Shown here one piece after another: positions 11,636 to 23,100 of a DNA stretch of 64,000 nucleotides; the first letter of the stretch is position 1, and every line of letters starts with the position of its first letter. The stretch is from Simmondsia chinensis (taxonomy: Eukaryota; Streptophyta; Magnoliopsida; Caryophyllales; Simmondsiaceae), in assembly GCA_018398585.1 (NCBI GenBank), contig JAGTTD010000005.1, forward strand, positions 13,381,355 through 13,445,354. The letters are read 5' to 3'. The translations under genes and the position numbers were made by a program. The notes beneath the pieces are model-generated. The model was not told the origin of the DNA and made no database searches. It worked only from the letters and a program-made list of their open reading frames with translations.

Positions 11636-12756
11636 AGATGCATTCTAGAAATATTTACATACTAATTATCAAAAAGCATCATGCAAAATCACACTCACTT
11701 AGCGACCGTTGCGTGGAAACTTTTGTAAAAATCTTCAAAATCTTCTATGTCTTTGTCGGAGGGAGGCTGGAATGGATTGAAGGGCAGAACTGGCTCCGGT
11801 CCAGGATGGGTAATTTTTGCCCGTTTGCTCTTACCCTCCGCAGTCCATTCCTCACCTTTGTACTTGGGGTTTGGCTTGGGGTCCCTCCTCTCTTGCCCCA
11901 ATCTACACACTGTCTTGGACATTGTCATCAAGTTTTCAACGCCTTCCACATGCGGTGACAATAGTTCCTTGAAGACATTTTCCTCGGCCATAGATGGCAT
12001 AGCACATAGCAAAAGTCAATAAGCGTCAACATGCATGAAAACATAACAAATTGGGACATTAACAAGGAATCTAGTGTCTTACCCAGTACGTACGGGAGAA
12101 ACTATTATGGCTTGCTCAATCGGGGATGGATGAGCGGAAGTCGATGAACATAAGTGCGGGGATGTGGCCTGCGCTTGCCGGTCTTAGAGCAGCTCCTTAA
12201 TCAGTGCATCCTGAGCCTCAAATCGTCGTTCGTACATTTGCAGCATTCGCTGGTGCGCTTCAAGCTGCATCCGTACCATTTGCACATCTTTACTCATCGC
12301 TTGGAGTCTCTCCATAACCTGCAATAAGTCCTCCAAATTGGCATAATCGGCAAATTTGAATAATATAGTATCCACACGGATAAAAATGCGATTAAATAAA
12401 CACAAAACAATTCATCATACCGATTGGTCCGCCGAATTGGGTGACGTAGGATACGGTCCTCCCTGGATGCCGGCAACGGAGGTTGAGTTGCCAATGGTTG
12501 TGGCTCCTCACCAAGCTCTGCTGGCATTGCCATAACAGGAGATTGAAACCCCTCCTCAGCATCCTCAGAATAGGGAATGCCTTGTAGATTAGGCTGACGG
12601 GCTTCCGTACTCGTCAGTCTAATCGGTTCGGCATTCAATTGCTGATCAAAGGAAGATACATCATATACACGTTAGTAAAATTACAAAACACACTTCTAAC
12701 CCAAAATATATGAAACATACAGTAGTAAAACAATAACAACATAGTGTATTTATTAC

Positions 12757-13454
12757 CTGATCAAATACCGTTGAGAGCAGAGCGGAGTACGGAGCCTTAA
12801 CGGACATCTTCCAGTTAAGGATCCGCCCAAGAGGTTGGTCGCCAACCCTCACCGCCCCAACCTTGGCAAGTTCTGGAAGGGTTTCCAGGGCAAATATGGA
12901 AACCACATCGTAGAACCCGTGGACGGAGTAGGTATTCTCCAAACCGTGGTGCATTCTTGCAACGAAATCCTTGAGCTTCCGCACCAAGAATTTCCAGCTC
13001 AAGGATCCCCATGCAACACAATTCAAAGAGTCCACATCATCCACGGGGCCAGGATGTTCGGGTCAATGCCCGTTCGCTTGCGTTTGGCGAACAGTAGACC
13101 CTCGACCAGGTACGCAACAGCAAGCTTAACCTGGTCCTCCATGATGGAGCAGGTTCTGCATGCATCAAAAAGCTGCTGCCTAGTCATCCTCCCCCTCATG
13201 CCATACTTGGCAACCAGCCTGTTAGGACCACCGCGGACATCTTTCACGCCGGCATATCTCAAGCCCGTGAGAATGCAAAACTCCCGCCTCCCAAGATGCA
13301 CTACCTTCCCACCAAATAAGAATGATAACTCCTCGGGATTGGGGTTGGCCACCTAGTGGAGAAGGACAACGTGAATGAGACTATGCCAGAAGCTGACATT
13401 GGTCTCACTCAGCTCAAGCAGATGCCCGACATTGTATTGTGAGGCAAGGGCAAG
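12757..13454 (-). pseudogene. DUF1985 exon of the Ulp1-type gene
   Basis: Acceptor ATTACAG at 13,455 and donor GATCAG|GTAATA at 12,757/12,756. The frame reads LALASQYNVGHLLELSE, then a stop, then VANPNPEELSFLFGGK, VVHLGRREFCILTGLRYAG, later ACRTCSIMEDQVKLAVAYLV and, after a frame change near 13,040, VDDVDSLNCVAWGSLSWKFL. These are the conserved blocks of the plant DUF1985 domain (F-x-L-x-G-x-x-V..FGRREFCLITGL; V-D-D..F..YPWG). One in-frame TAG replaces a residue just before the VANPNPEE block, and one base must be gained to join the two frames. Both lesions lie inside conserved blocks, so they are unlikely to be splice artefacts. Sequencing error cannot be excluded. Confidence 0.8.
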
Positions 13455-13699
13455 CTGTAATGCAAAACACTTTTAGTTAATATGGGATCATAAATGTCAT
13501 TGTCAAAAGTCAACATAATTAAAATGGATACAGTGTCAAACCTTGGCTTCGTCGTCCTTCAAGATTTCCTTTATCTCCGTAACAACCTTGGTTGACAAAC
13601 CTATTTGGTTGACTTGGAGGAATTTCCAGAAACGCCTCAGGAAAATGTAATCAACCTCAACTGCAGGATGACTCTTCCTACGTGTGTAAAATGCCATCT

Positions 13700-14070
13700 G
13701 AAATAAAAGCAATACACCATTAATTACTGAATACAAACAGACACACTTTGGTTCTCCACCATTAAAACAAATCATACAGAGTGTATGATTGATTATACAC
13801 CACCACTAATTACTTATAATACACAAACACAAGTTGGTTATACACCAATTAAACCAATCCTACACACTGTATGATCGATTATACACCACTAATTACTTAA
13901 CATAAACAAACACAGGTTGGTTATACACCATTAAACCCAATAAGACACACTGTATGGTTGCTCACAAACCACTTACTTAAAAAACATATACAAAAGTTGA
14001 TTTTACACCATTAAAACAAATCCTACACACTGTATGGTTGCTCATATGAAACATGCAGAAGTTCATTATA
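13700..14070 (+). repeat. Decayed repeat units in the Ulp1 gene's leader intron
   Basis: Four diverged units in forward orientation (CATACAGAGTGTATGATTG at about 13,772; CTACACACTGTATGATCGAT near 13,860). They lie between the leader donor at 14,281 and the acceptor ending at 13,698. This mirrors the repeat-filled leader intron of the left gene. Confidence 0.7.
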
Positions 14071-14165
14071 CCACAAAGGTCGATTTTACGTGAAAAAAAA
14101 TCACAAAACATGCAGAAGATTATTTTACACAAATAAAAAACCTAATCACAAAGCCACTAACATCG

Positions 14166-14181
14166 AAACCCTAAACCCTAA
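14166..14181 (+). promoter_or_regulatory. Telo-box-like motif
   Basis: GAAACCCTAAACCCTAAC contains two overlapping AAACCCTAA telo-boxes, a known element of plant promoters and first introns. It lies in the leader intron of the Ulp1 gene. With only two repeats it is not an interstitial telomere tract. A regulatory role is inference only. Confidence 0.3.
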
Positions 14182-14282
14182 CAAATACTATGCACTATGT
14201 TCAGGAAATGGTACGAAACAAATGGATATTATACATTCGAGCACCAAAACCGTAAACCCTACAAAAATAACTCTTACTCACC

Positions 14283-14720
14283 TTCGAAAATGGTGATTAA
14301 ACACTGGAGCAGCTAGAGGTCAAGGATGAAGGTGTGAAAACAGAGGTCAGACCCACGGGAGCAAGAATCGTAGCTGAAGTAGAGGAGAAAGAGGATGAAC
14401 AAATTCGGAAAGAGGAGAGAGAGAATGAACGGGTGAGAGAAAGAGGAGAGTGACTGGTGGCTTGTAAAACAAGTTGCTTATGCGGAAGACAGAAAGGCGG
14501 GAGGGGGTTTTACAGCTGTAAGTAAATGAGGCGAGAGCAGGGGTACGGATGGGATGGCATTAAATGAGGAGAGAGAAAGGGGACGAGTTGGGAGGTGGTG
14601 AATGGGAGGGCCTTTTTGAAGGAAAATCGTACGGATTATTTTATTGAAAATGTATATTTTTTTTCTATATACACATCCCAAAAATATACAAATACACGTT
14701 GATTTTACACAAATATAACC
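14283..14720 (-). promoter_or_regulatory. Right inner end module and leader of the Ulp1 gene
   Basis: Unique sequence between the right arm and the Ulp1 gene. 14,570-14,720 is the inverted counterpart of the left module (shared CCGTACGATTT, AAAAAGGCCCTCCCATTC, CTCATTTAATG). On the minus strand it leads into a CT-rich tract (CATTCTCTCTCTCCTCTTTC near 14,420) and then to the splice donor at 14,282. I infer promoter plus 5'-UTR exon, the mirror image of the left gene's arrangement. No strong TATA box is visible. Confidence 0.45.
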
Positions 14721-17700
14721 CATCATACACCGTGTAGGAAGTGCATCATACACCAATAAAACTTGAAATACACGTATATAAGCAGATTTCAGACCACTGT
14801 ACCACTAAATACATGAAAAAACATGCAAAAGTTGATTTTATGCCAATAAAACCTATCATACATTGTGTATGACAAGTCATTTACCACTAATTACTTGAAA
14901 CATACATGAAAAGGTTCATATTAATCCATTTTAATGCATCATACCCATTGTATGATTCGATTTCAGCCCACTGTAATAGTAATTACATGAAAAAACTAGT
15001 AAAAGTTGATTTTATGCCATTTAACCCTATCATACATTGTGTATGACAAGTCATTTACTACTAATTGCTTGGAATACACCTGAATAAGTTCATTTTACAC
15101 CATTAAAACGCATCATACCCAGTGTATGATTCGATTTCAGACCACTGTAACAGTAATTACTTCAAAAAAACAGCAAAAGTTAATTTTATTCCATTATAAC
15201 CTATCATACATTGTGTATGATAAGTCATTTACCACTAATTTCTTTAAATATACCTAAAAAAGTTCATTATAACCATTTTAAGGGATCATACACAGTGTAG
15301 GACCTGATTTCAGACCACTGTACGACTAAATACATGAAAAAAACTGTAAAAGTTGATTTTATGCCATTAAAACCTATCATACATTGTGTATGATAAGTCA
15401 TTTACCACTACTTACTTGAAATATACTTGCATAAGTTCACTTTAAACCATTATAACGCATCATACCTAGTGTATGATTCGATTTCAGACCACTGTAACAG
15501 TAATTACTTCAAAAAAACAGCAAAAGTTGATTTTATTCCATTATAAACTATCATACATTGTGTATGATAAGTCATTTACCACTAATTGCTTGAAATATAC
15601 CTGAAAAAGTTCATTATACACCATTTTAAGGGATCATACACAGTGTAGGACCTGATTTCAGACCACTGCATGACTAAATACATAAAAAAAGGCAAAAGTT
15701 GATTTTAAGCCATTAAAACCTATAATAATTTGTGTATGATAAGTCATTTACCACTAATTACTTGAAACATACATGAAAAGGTGCATATTAAACCATTTTA
15801 ACGCATCATACCCATTGTATGATTCGATTTCTGCCCACTATAACAGTAATTACATGAAAAAATCAGTAAAAGTTGATTTTATGCCATTTAAACCTATCAT
15901 ACATTGTGTATGACAAGTCATTTACCACTAATGTATTGGAATACACCTGAATAAGTTCATTTTACACCATTAAAACGCATCATACCCAGTGTGTGATTCG
16001 ATTTCAGACCAGTGTAACAGTAATTACTTGAAAAAAATAGCAAAAGTTGATTTTATTCCATTATAACATATCATACATTGTGTATGATAAGTCATTTACC
16101 CTAATTGCTTGAAATATACCTGAAAAAGTTCATTATAACCATTTTAAGGGATCATACACAGTGTAGGACCTGATTTCAGACCACTGTACGACTAAATACA
16201 TAAAAAAAACTGTAAAAGTTGATTTTAAGCCATTAAAACCTATAATAATTTGTGTATGATAAGTCATTTACCACTAATTATTTGAAACATGCATGAAAAG
16301 GTTCATATTAAACCATTTTAACACATCATATTGTATGATTCGATTTTAGCCCACTGTAACAGTAATTACATGAAAAAACTAGTAAAAGTTGATTTTTTGC
16401 CTTTTAAACCTATCATACATTGTGTATGACAAGTCATTTACCACTAATTGCTTGGAATACACCTGAATAAGTTTATTTTACACCATTAAAACGCATCATA
16501 CCCAGTGTATGATTTGATTTCAGACCACTGCAACAGTAAATACATAAAAAAAATTGCAAAAGTTGATTTCATGCCATTAAAACCTATAATAATTTGTGTA
16601 TGATAAGTCATTTACCACTAATTACTTGAAACATACCTGAAAATGTTCATTTTAAACCATTTTACGCATCATACCCATTGTATGATTCGATTTCAGCCCA
16701 CTGTAACAGTAATTACTTGAAAAAACGAGCAAAAGTTGATTTTATACCATTAAAACCTATCATACATTGTGTATGACAAGTCATTTACCACTAATTGCTT
16801 GGAATACACCTGAATAAGTTCATTTTACACCATTAAAATGCATCATACCCAGTGTATGATTCGATTTTAGACCACTGTACCCCTAATTACATGAAAAAAA
16901 TAGCAAAATTTGATTTTATGCCATTATTACCTATCATACATTGTGTATGATAAGTCATTTACCACTAATTACTTGAACTACACCTGAATTAAATTCATTT
17001 TACACCATTAAAACGCCTCATACCCAGTGTGTGATTCGATTTCAGACCACTATACCCCTAATTACTTGAAAAAAAAGTAAAAGTTTATTTTTTGCCATTA
17101 TAACCTATCATACATTGTGTATGATAAGTCATTTACCACTAATTGCTTGAAATACACCTGAATAAGTTTATTTTACACCATCAAAACGCATCATACCCAG
17201 TGTATGATTCGATTTTAGACCACTGCAACAGTAATTACATAAAAAAAACTGCTAAAGTTGATTTCATGCCATTAAAACCGATAATAATTTGTGTATGATA
17301 AGTCATTTACCACTAATTACTTGAAACATACCTGAAAATGTTCATATTAAACCATTTTAATGGATCATACCCATTGTATGATTCGATTTCAGCCCACTGT
17401 AATAGTAATTACATTAAAAAATCAGTAAAAGTTGATTTTATGCCATTTAAACCTATCATACATTGTGTATGACAAGTCATTTACCACTAATTTCTCTAAA
17501 TACGCTTGAATAAATTCATTTTACACCATTAAAACGCATCATACCCAATGTATGATTCGATTTCAGACCACTGTACCCCTAATTACTTGAAAAAACCCGC
17601 ACAAGTTGATTTTATGCCATTATAACCTATCATACATTGTGTATGATAAGTCATTTACCACTAATTTCTTGAAATACACCTGAATAAGTTCACTTTACAG

Positions 17701-17750
17701 CATTATAATGCATAATACACAGTGTATGATTTTATTTCAGACGCCACTAA
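14721..17750 (+). repeat. Satellite-like array, right arm
   Basis: About 35 units alternating 82-83 and 90-92 bp (core blocks at about 14,938, 15,029, 15,111, 15,203). Four variant subunits recur in order, so there is higher-order structure of about 350 bp. It is inverted relative to 2,190-4,890 and colinear with 1-1,880. There is no coding sequence. Confidence 0.85.
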
Positions 17751-18075
17751 TTACTCGAAACACACCTAAACAAGGTCTGGGAGGGAAGAAGAAGAAAGGG
17801 CAAATTTGGAAATAATATTTTTTTTGACAAAAAAATTCGAAAGGAAAAAAAAAATGAAGAAAAGGAAGAGTGAAAAAAGTCAAAAAAGTGTCATTTTGCC
17901 TGCCTTGTATTAAATGAGGAGAGAGAAAGGGGGAGAGAGAGAGAGGACGGATTTGGGGGGGGGGGGGGGGGTTGAGGTGGGACGGCAGTTTTGTCCAAAA
18001 AAGTCTATTTATGGTTAATGGGGTCTAAAAAAGAATAAGGTTGGGGTGGGGGGTCCAAACCGTACGTTTTCCCAA
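17751..18075 (+). other. Right outer end module / element terminus
   Basis: Repeats the motif order of 1,881-2,185: GGGAAGAAGAAGAAAGGG, TTTGACAAAAAAATTCG, AGTGTCATTTTGCC, AAATGAGGAGAGAGAAAGG, a run of 17 G (17,955-17,971), GTCTATTTATGGTTAATGGG and GGGGTCCAAACCGTACG, then TTTTCCC. Read inward from the right, the putative end is GGGAAAACGTACGGTTTGG. The flanking AAATTATTATTGG is AT-rich unique DNA. The exact terminus cannot be fixed without an intact left end. Confidence 0.6.
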
Positions 18076-18961
18076 ATTATTATTGGTAATATTATATTTT
18101 TTAAGGCAACTCTCTCTATTTGTTAGTTATATCATTACTTTATAAATAATAATTTTTACCTTAATAATAATAACACCTGTAAATTTTAAAAGGAAATTTG
18201 TCGGTTAGGTACAGTTGGATTTGAATAGTTGTCACTTATATAATTCAAAATTTCAATATATATAATAAAATACTATAAGGTTTAAAGATCTTGTCATTTA
18301 AATATCCTAAAGTTTAATAAATTTGTTTATGGAGTACTTTTTGTCAAAATTTCGTGGATTCTTAATGGAAACTTTTGATGTAGAGTATGTGCCCAACAAT
18401 ATATTAGTGTCTTCAATCATAATTCCATGATGTTTTTTGTCCCGATCATATACCAAAATGGGCATTTTCCGAGGAAAAGTTGGTCAAATTTTGATAAAAA
18501 TTCACCAAATTCTGCGTAAAGTACCTAAATTATAAGAATTTCAAATCTCAAGCGACTTTATTGTATATATCAAAATGTGATGATACTTTCGTAAAAAATA
18601 TTCAAACCTTAGGTGTACGAGATAATTTCTCGATTTTTAAATTTTACGGTTTAGATATTTTCTTCAAAATTGGAGGACCTTTTTGAGAAAGATCCTAATA
18701 TACATCATATTTTCGATAATATACTTTCTTAAAAATGCTAGTTTATCCTCATACGATGCATAAATGATGTTTATATTTATATTAGCTCAAAATTATATTG
18801 TAGTTATGTTTTATCGATAGTAAATTATTTGTGACTTTCCTAAATAAAATATACAATGTATCTTTTTTGAAGATGTCATATTTAATAATTTGGGATAATA
18901 ACACTTGTATGGACTTGTTCATTTAATTTGTATCGGCAGCTTATAGAAAAGGAAAATTCTT
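18076..18961. other. AT-rich DNA, no gene seen
   Basis: About 70% or more A+T, stop codons in all frames and no LTR, TIR or tandem structure I can define. Wording such as TATCCTAAAGTTTAATAAATT recurs loosely near 59,270-59,640, so a decayed dispersed repeat is possible. Confidence 0.4.
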
Positions 18962-18966
18962 ACAAT

Positions 18967-19397
18967 TGTTGGGAAACGTAACAACTAAACAAAGAAAAAA
19001 TTAGCAAGAAAAATAAAAATTAAACACACATATTTACACGGTTTGGCCAAAATTGCCTACTTTTCACAGAGTTGCGAAGAGAATTTTATTGCTTTGGAAT
19101 TGCTATCGAGAGTTTTCTTCAATTTACTCTACTCTCACGAACCCTAGAACCGAGTATAAATAGGCACACACAAGAAACCCTAATATGTTCATGTAAGATC
19201 TCCAAAACGAGTCTGGACCTCAACCTGAGCCGGGACCCAAACTGAGGGCCAAATTTTTTTTCGAAGAGCTACACCCCCAGGCCTCCGTATTGAGTCAACG
19301 AGTACCGGCCATTCCATTCTATATAGGTTCGATCCTCAACTCCATCGGTCTTGGCCCATAATAGTATAAAATTAGGCTGCACACTTGAATCCTAACA
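18967..19397 (-). mobile_element. Solo LTR, Copia-like
   Basis: On + the segment starts TGTTGGGAAACG and ends CCTAACA, the short inverted termini of an LTR. Flanks are ACAAT (18,962-18,966) and GCAAT (19,398-19,402), a 5-bp target duplication with one mismatch. On the minus strand it has a TATA-type TATTTATACTCGG, an AATAAA signal and the phrase AATTTTGGCCAAACCGTG typical of Copia LTR ends. No internal region is attached. Length 431 bp. Confidence 0.6.
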
Positions 19398-19447
19398 GCA
19401 ATAGCTTATTTTGGATGTTATATGTACAAATTCTATTTCTTCGACTG

Positions 19448-20170
19448 CCTTTTTTTTTTCTTTTGAGTAATTGATTACAAGTCTATACGAAGGGTACAGA
19501 GCACAAGGCCTAAAAAAAAAAAAAAAAAAAAAAAAAACAACGGCGAAGAGAAAGAACTAAAACTAAACCAAACTACAAATCTAATTAGTCCATTTGAAAA
19601 CAGCATACACATTCCTTGCCACTTCCTCTGACTTGCACGGCAGCTCTGGACACCAAGTTGAAGCCCAAAAACTGACCTCCATCTATATACTCTAGAATAA
19701 GTCCTCCTCATTCCCTCTCTCATCATTAAAAACTATATTGTTTCTCTTACACCAAATAACCCAAGTAGTGATCAAGAAAAGCGCATCCGTACTTTTTTCT
19801 AAAATTTTCCAACATTGCAAACTAAGGTCCATTGGTCAAAAAGGTCAAGGATCGTACCCAAAGGCACGAAATAAAGTCTCCACCAATTTATCACGCAGCA
19901 CCATAAAGTCTAACTATAGCAACATCTAATAAACAGTTTATTGAATTCCTCAAATTCACACAATCACATAGCATACCTCAAATTTGCATTATCATATGAT
20001 GCCATTTTATGAAGTCTGTCTTCTATACTCCATCTACCCAAAAGAGTGAGCTAAACAAATACCTCGACTTTCGGAGCTGCCAAGTCCAAATAGCACACAC
20101 CAAATTATCAACCGATGTGTATCGAGAGCACATATTCCATACCTTATCAACTAGCGATTTAGAAGTGTTA
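19448..20170 (-). mobile_element. LINE 3' fragment (zinc-binding/RT tail remnant)
   Basis: On the minus strand, about 19,785-19,735 reads ALFLITTWVIWCKRNNIVF, the W-x-IW-x-x-RN motif near the C-terminus of plant LINE ORF2. A poly-T run at 19,450 on + would be the poly-A tail of the minus-strand copy. A second A-run (19,513-19,536) lies within it. The rest is riddled with stops. The upstream boundary near 20,170 is where Gypsy RT homology begins. Confidence 0.45.
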
Positions 20171-20189
20171 ATTCCGTTCTTTTAAAACT

Positions 20190-23100
20190 GCCAGAGGGTC
20201 TTATTGTCAAAGTGTTCTACTTGGGTTTTTGACTTAACCACTATGTCTTCGATGTAAACTTCTATGGTTTTGCCAATCAAGTCATGGGCAATCATGTTCA
20301 TGGCCCATTGATATGTAGCATCAACCATTTTTATACCAAATGACAGGGCAACCCAGTCAAAGGCCTCATTTCATCCAAGACACCTAAGTGCAATCTTGTG
20401 GGGGTATCAGCCAAAGCTATCATAACCTAGTAATACTCACAATACCCATCCATGAAAGGCAAGACCTCATGCCTTGAAGCTGAATCAATTAAGATATCGG
20501 CTATGGGCATGGGTCACTCATCCTTTGGGGTGGCCATCTTTTTTCCTAAAATCAATGCAAACTCTGATTTTAATGTTTCTTTTGATTACCAGAATAATAT
20601 TGGCCAACCATTCAACGTACCTCGATGTTCGAGTAAACATGGCTTTTAGAAGTCTCTCAATTTGTTTCTTTACCAAGTTAATGATTTCCTATGACATTCA
20701 TCATCTGGCTTAGATAATAGGCTGTAATTCTACCTTAATTGGTAGTTTATGCTCCACCACATTTAGCTCTAGACCAAGCATATCATGACGCTCTCAGGTA
20801 AAGCAATCTCTAAATTCAAGAAGCAGATTGGCGTACTTATTCCTCTGCTCCTCATAGAGCAAGGCACTCACGAAAGGGGTCCTGGGTTCCTCCTTAGAGC
20901 CCAAGTTAATTTCCATTAGGGAATCTTAGACTTTGGCTCTCAAATTGTCCATTTTAACCAGTGTCGCTTTCAAGTCAGCCAACACCATTTCCTTATCTTG
21001 CAATATCTGGAGTATGAAGCCATGTTCACATAGTTGCTCGTCCAAAGTTTATCCTTAGTATGATAAGCCACTAGCTTTGTGACTGCTAAGGGGACGGTCC
21101 ATTCAGCCTCTAGTGGGAGGGTTCGATTGCCCTCCAAAGGGTGTCCTGTGCACCTTGGACATCTTGCTCTTCCAAGAGAGCTCTCATGCATCCCCAAAAA
21201 ATCTGAGCCATTTCACTCCATGTTGACCTGATCAACCTATGCCTTGGTAGATGGAATTTTAGAAATGGTCATGATGCTGTCTTACTGGTCCCTCTGGGTT
21301 GTAGTTCCAAAATAAGCGGACTTGGTCACCATCATTGCTCCCACTTCGTACTCGTAAAACTTTGCCTCAAAAAAGCTCGAACAAGCAGCTAATGACCTAC
21401 CATCTTTGGAGGTCAGCACCTTAGCCACCAACTCAACTTGTTGCACCTTGTCGTCAGCTAGGACATCTCCTTTGAGGCATGATTAAGCCTCCTTAGCCAT
21501 AAACTCCTTAGGTAAAAGTATGGCTGTCCTCACTTCAGCTTGCTCAAGTATGACCTGAACTGGATATAGTGCTTCTCTTCGGATTCTCCTTCGCAATATC
21601 CCTCTTCCTACAACTTTTTCTCCTTGGATTCATCTCTTGATACATTTCCCTGCATGTTGGACTCCTCCATAGGTTGGGGGTAATCATTCTCGTTGAAGTC
21701 TTTCTCTATATCCAAAATCTAGACGCGCCACCAAATTAATGCTTAGGGGACTATGGTATTTCTCATCATCTAAGACATTACAAGCCTACGAGTCCTTGGC
21801 AAAATTGTTCCCATCAAGACGGGCTTCTTACGAGGCTCCTTCTTAGTTTCTGTGGCCAAGGAGAAAGCCTTCTTGTTTGAAACATCTAGAATCATCAGTT
21901 TAGGCTGCCTATGCTGGTTCATACCATATCGCATCTTTCTAAGAAATACCTTTGACCAAGGCTTGCTTGAGCTAAGCCCGTCTTTCTACTTCCTTTTTTC
22001 TCAGCAACTTTCATTTCTGAGTTTTAGTCAGTTTGGGTACATCATTGACATCAATTCCTTGAATGGGCTGATTCCTTCTCTAGAAATTGCCAATACGGAC
22101 ACTAGTAGGTTGGCTCCTTACTAATGCGAACTTGTAATTGGGTTGAAATCCAACTGGAGAGTATTTTAGGTTCCAATTTGGGTGCTTTATTCTCATAATG
22201 AGTTACGCTTTGGGAAAGTTCTCCCTTGTCTGCTCGAAGAATGAAGGTTTCTTTAGGATAGTCTATGATGGTATCCTAATCACTATTGGAGGCATGAATG
22301 GTGGGATCCTCTAGCAGGTGCTTAAGGCCCCACATCACGCCTCGTAATTTGCCACTGTAGTTTTGGCAGATGTCATAAGACACCTCTCCAAATTCCAAGC
22401 AATCCTCTCACCACCATATAGGTCAGTTGCCTCTCATATAGTAACATTGATTTCCATAGCTAATTTCTCAGCCATGGAGAGGTCTATGACTACCCATGGA
22501 GAGGTCTATGACTACCTTTTCCCTAAGGCTTAGCAGTAAGTTTTTGAAGGTGGAGAACTTGTTAGTTGGATGGAGCTTAGTAATATGCTAATGAAATGAC
22601 TCATCTTTCAAATCTTTTTTGAGCAGGGAATTTCAATATCACTTCCTTAACAAACCTTGAAAATTGGCTGCTAGTGACCCCTCTCTTTTGAAGATTGTCC
22701 AAACCCATCATTTTCATGTACAATCCAAGTTGTTAGAGAAATGGGGGCATGATTTTGAAACTTAACCTCCTAAATCATGTTAATTTGCATAGGACTTGGG
22801 ACTTGGTTCTTATTGACACCCAGTTGGTCTGTGTCGGGAAAAATTGGTTTCATGGCCTCAATGGCGTCCTGCACTAGATTTCTAAAGATAATGTGGTTCT
22901 TTGTCAAATGGGTGAAAGAGTTGTGCCATTTGCAATATACCATCCCCCTTAAAATACTATTATCTGGCTACTTATGTTTCCCTTTTATCTTAAGTTTATT
23001 GTTAGCTTCAACCCAATCAAATATTATGTTAGCTCTTGACAAATCAAACGAGTACTTTATTCTTGGAATTGGTTCCTTTATAGCCTTGACATCCTGTTTC

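Larger units (their letters stand above)
9678..14430 (-). pseudogene. Right gene of the MULE: DUF1985 plus Ulp1-like protease, degenerate
   Basis: A multi-exon gene read leftward. I infer a 5'-UTR exon ending at 14,282 (CGAAG|GTGAGTAAG), an intron with repeat units (14,281-13,698) and coding exons at 13,697-13,542 (MAFYTRRKSHP...), 13,454-12,757 (DUF1985), 12,641-12,421, 12,318-12,083 (coiled-coil MERLQAMSKDVQMVRMQLEA), an exon ending at 11,699, 10,867-10,747, 10,470-9,971 and 9,834-9,678 (Ulp1 core). Splice phases agree at five of the seven coding junctions; the two flanking the coiled-coil exon do not fit or are unresolved. The family joins an N-terminal DUF1985 to a C48 peptidase resembling SUMO/NEDD8 proteases and is carried by MULEs. 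Breaks: TAG at 13,353-13,355, a frameshift near 13,040 and TAA at 12,184-12,186. I judge it a pseudogene or a diverged pre-pseudogene. Confidence 0.75.
2190..18075. mobile_element. Large Mutator-like (MULE) element with satellite-array terminal inverted repeats
   Basis: The two halves mirror each other. An array arm plus inner end module on the left (2,190-5,112) is inverted relative to 14,431-18,075 on the right. The best-conserved inverted part is 4,790-5,020 against 14,810-14,560, about 90% identical by eye. It includes AATAATCCGTACGATTT and TCGTCCCCTTTCTCTCTCC. Two genes run inward from the mirrored modules: a possible transposase-like one on + and a DUF1985/Ulp1 protease gene on -. Convergent genes driven from long TIRs are the MuDR plan, and Ulp1-like genes are known cargo of Kaonashi/CUMULE MULEs. 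The left outer terminus is truncated at about 2,190, where it abuts the neighbouring copy, so no 9-bp target duplication can be tested. Assignment to MULE rests on architecture and the Ulp1 cargo. No complete transposase is present. Confidence 0.6.

Noticed and set aside
14166..14181. Interstitial telomere repeat
   Set aside because: Only two CCCTAAA units, no longer than a common promoter telo-box.
1..18075. Centromeric satellite block
   Set aside because: Arrays change orientation, are interrupted by unique modules and genes, and are mirrored like TIRs.
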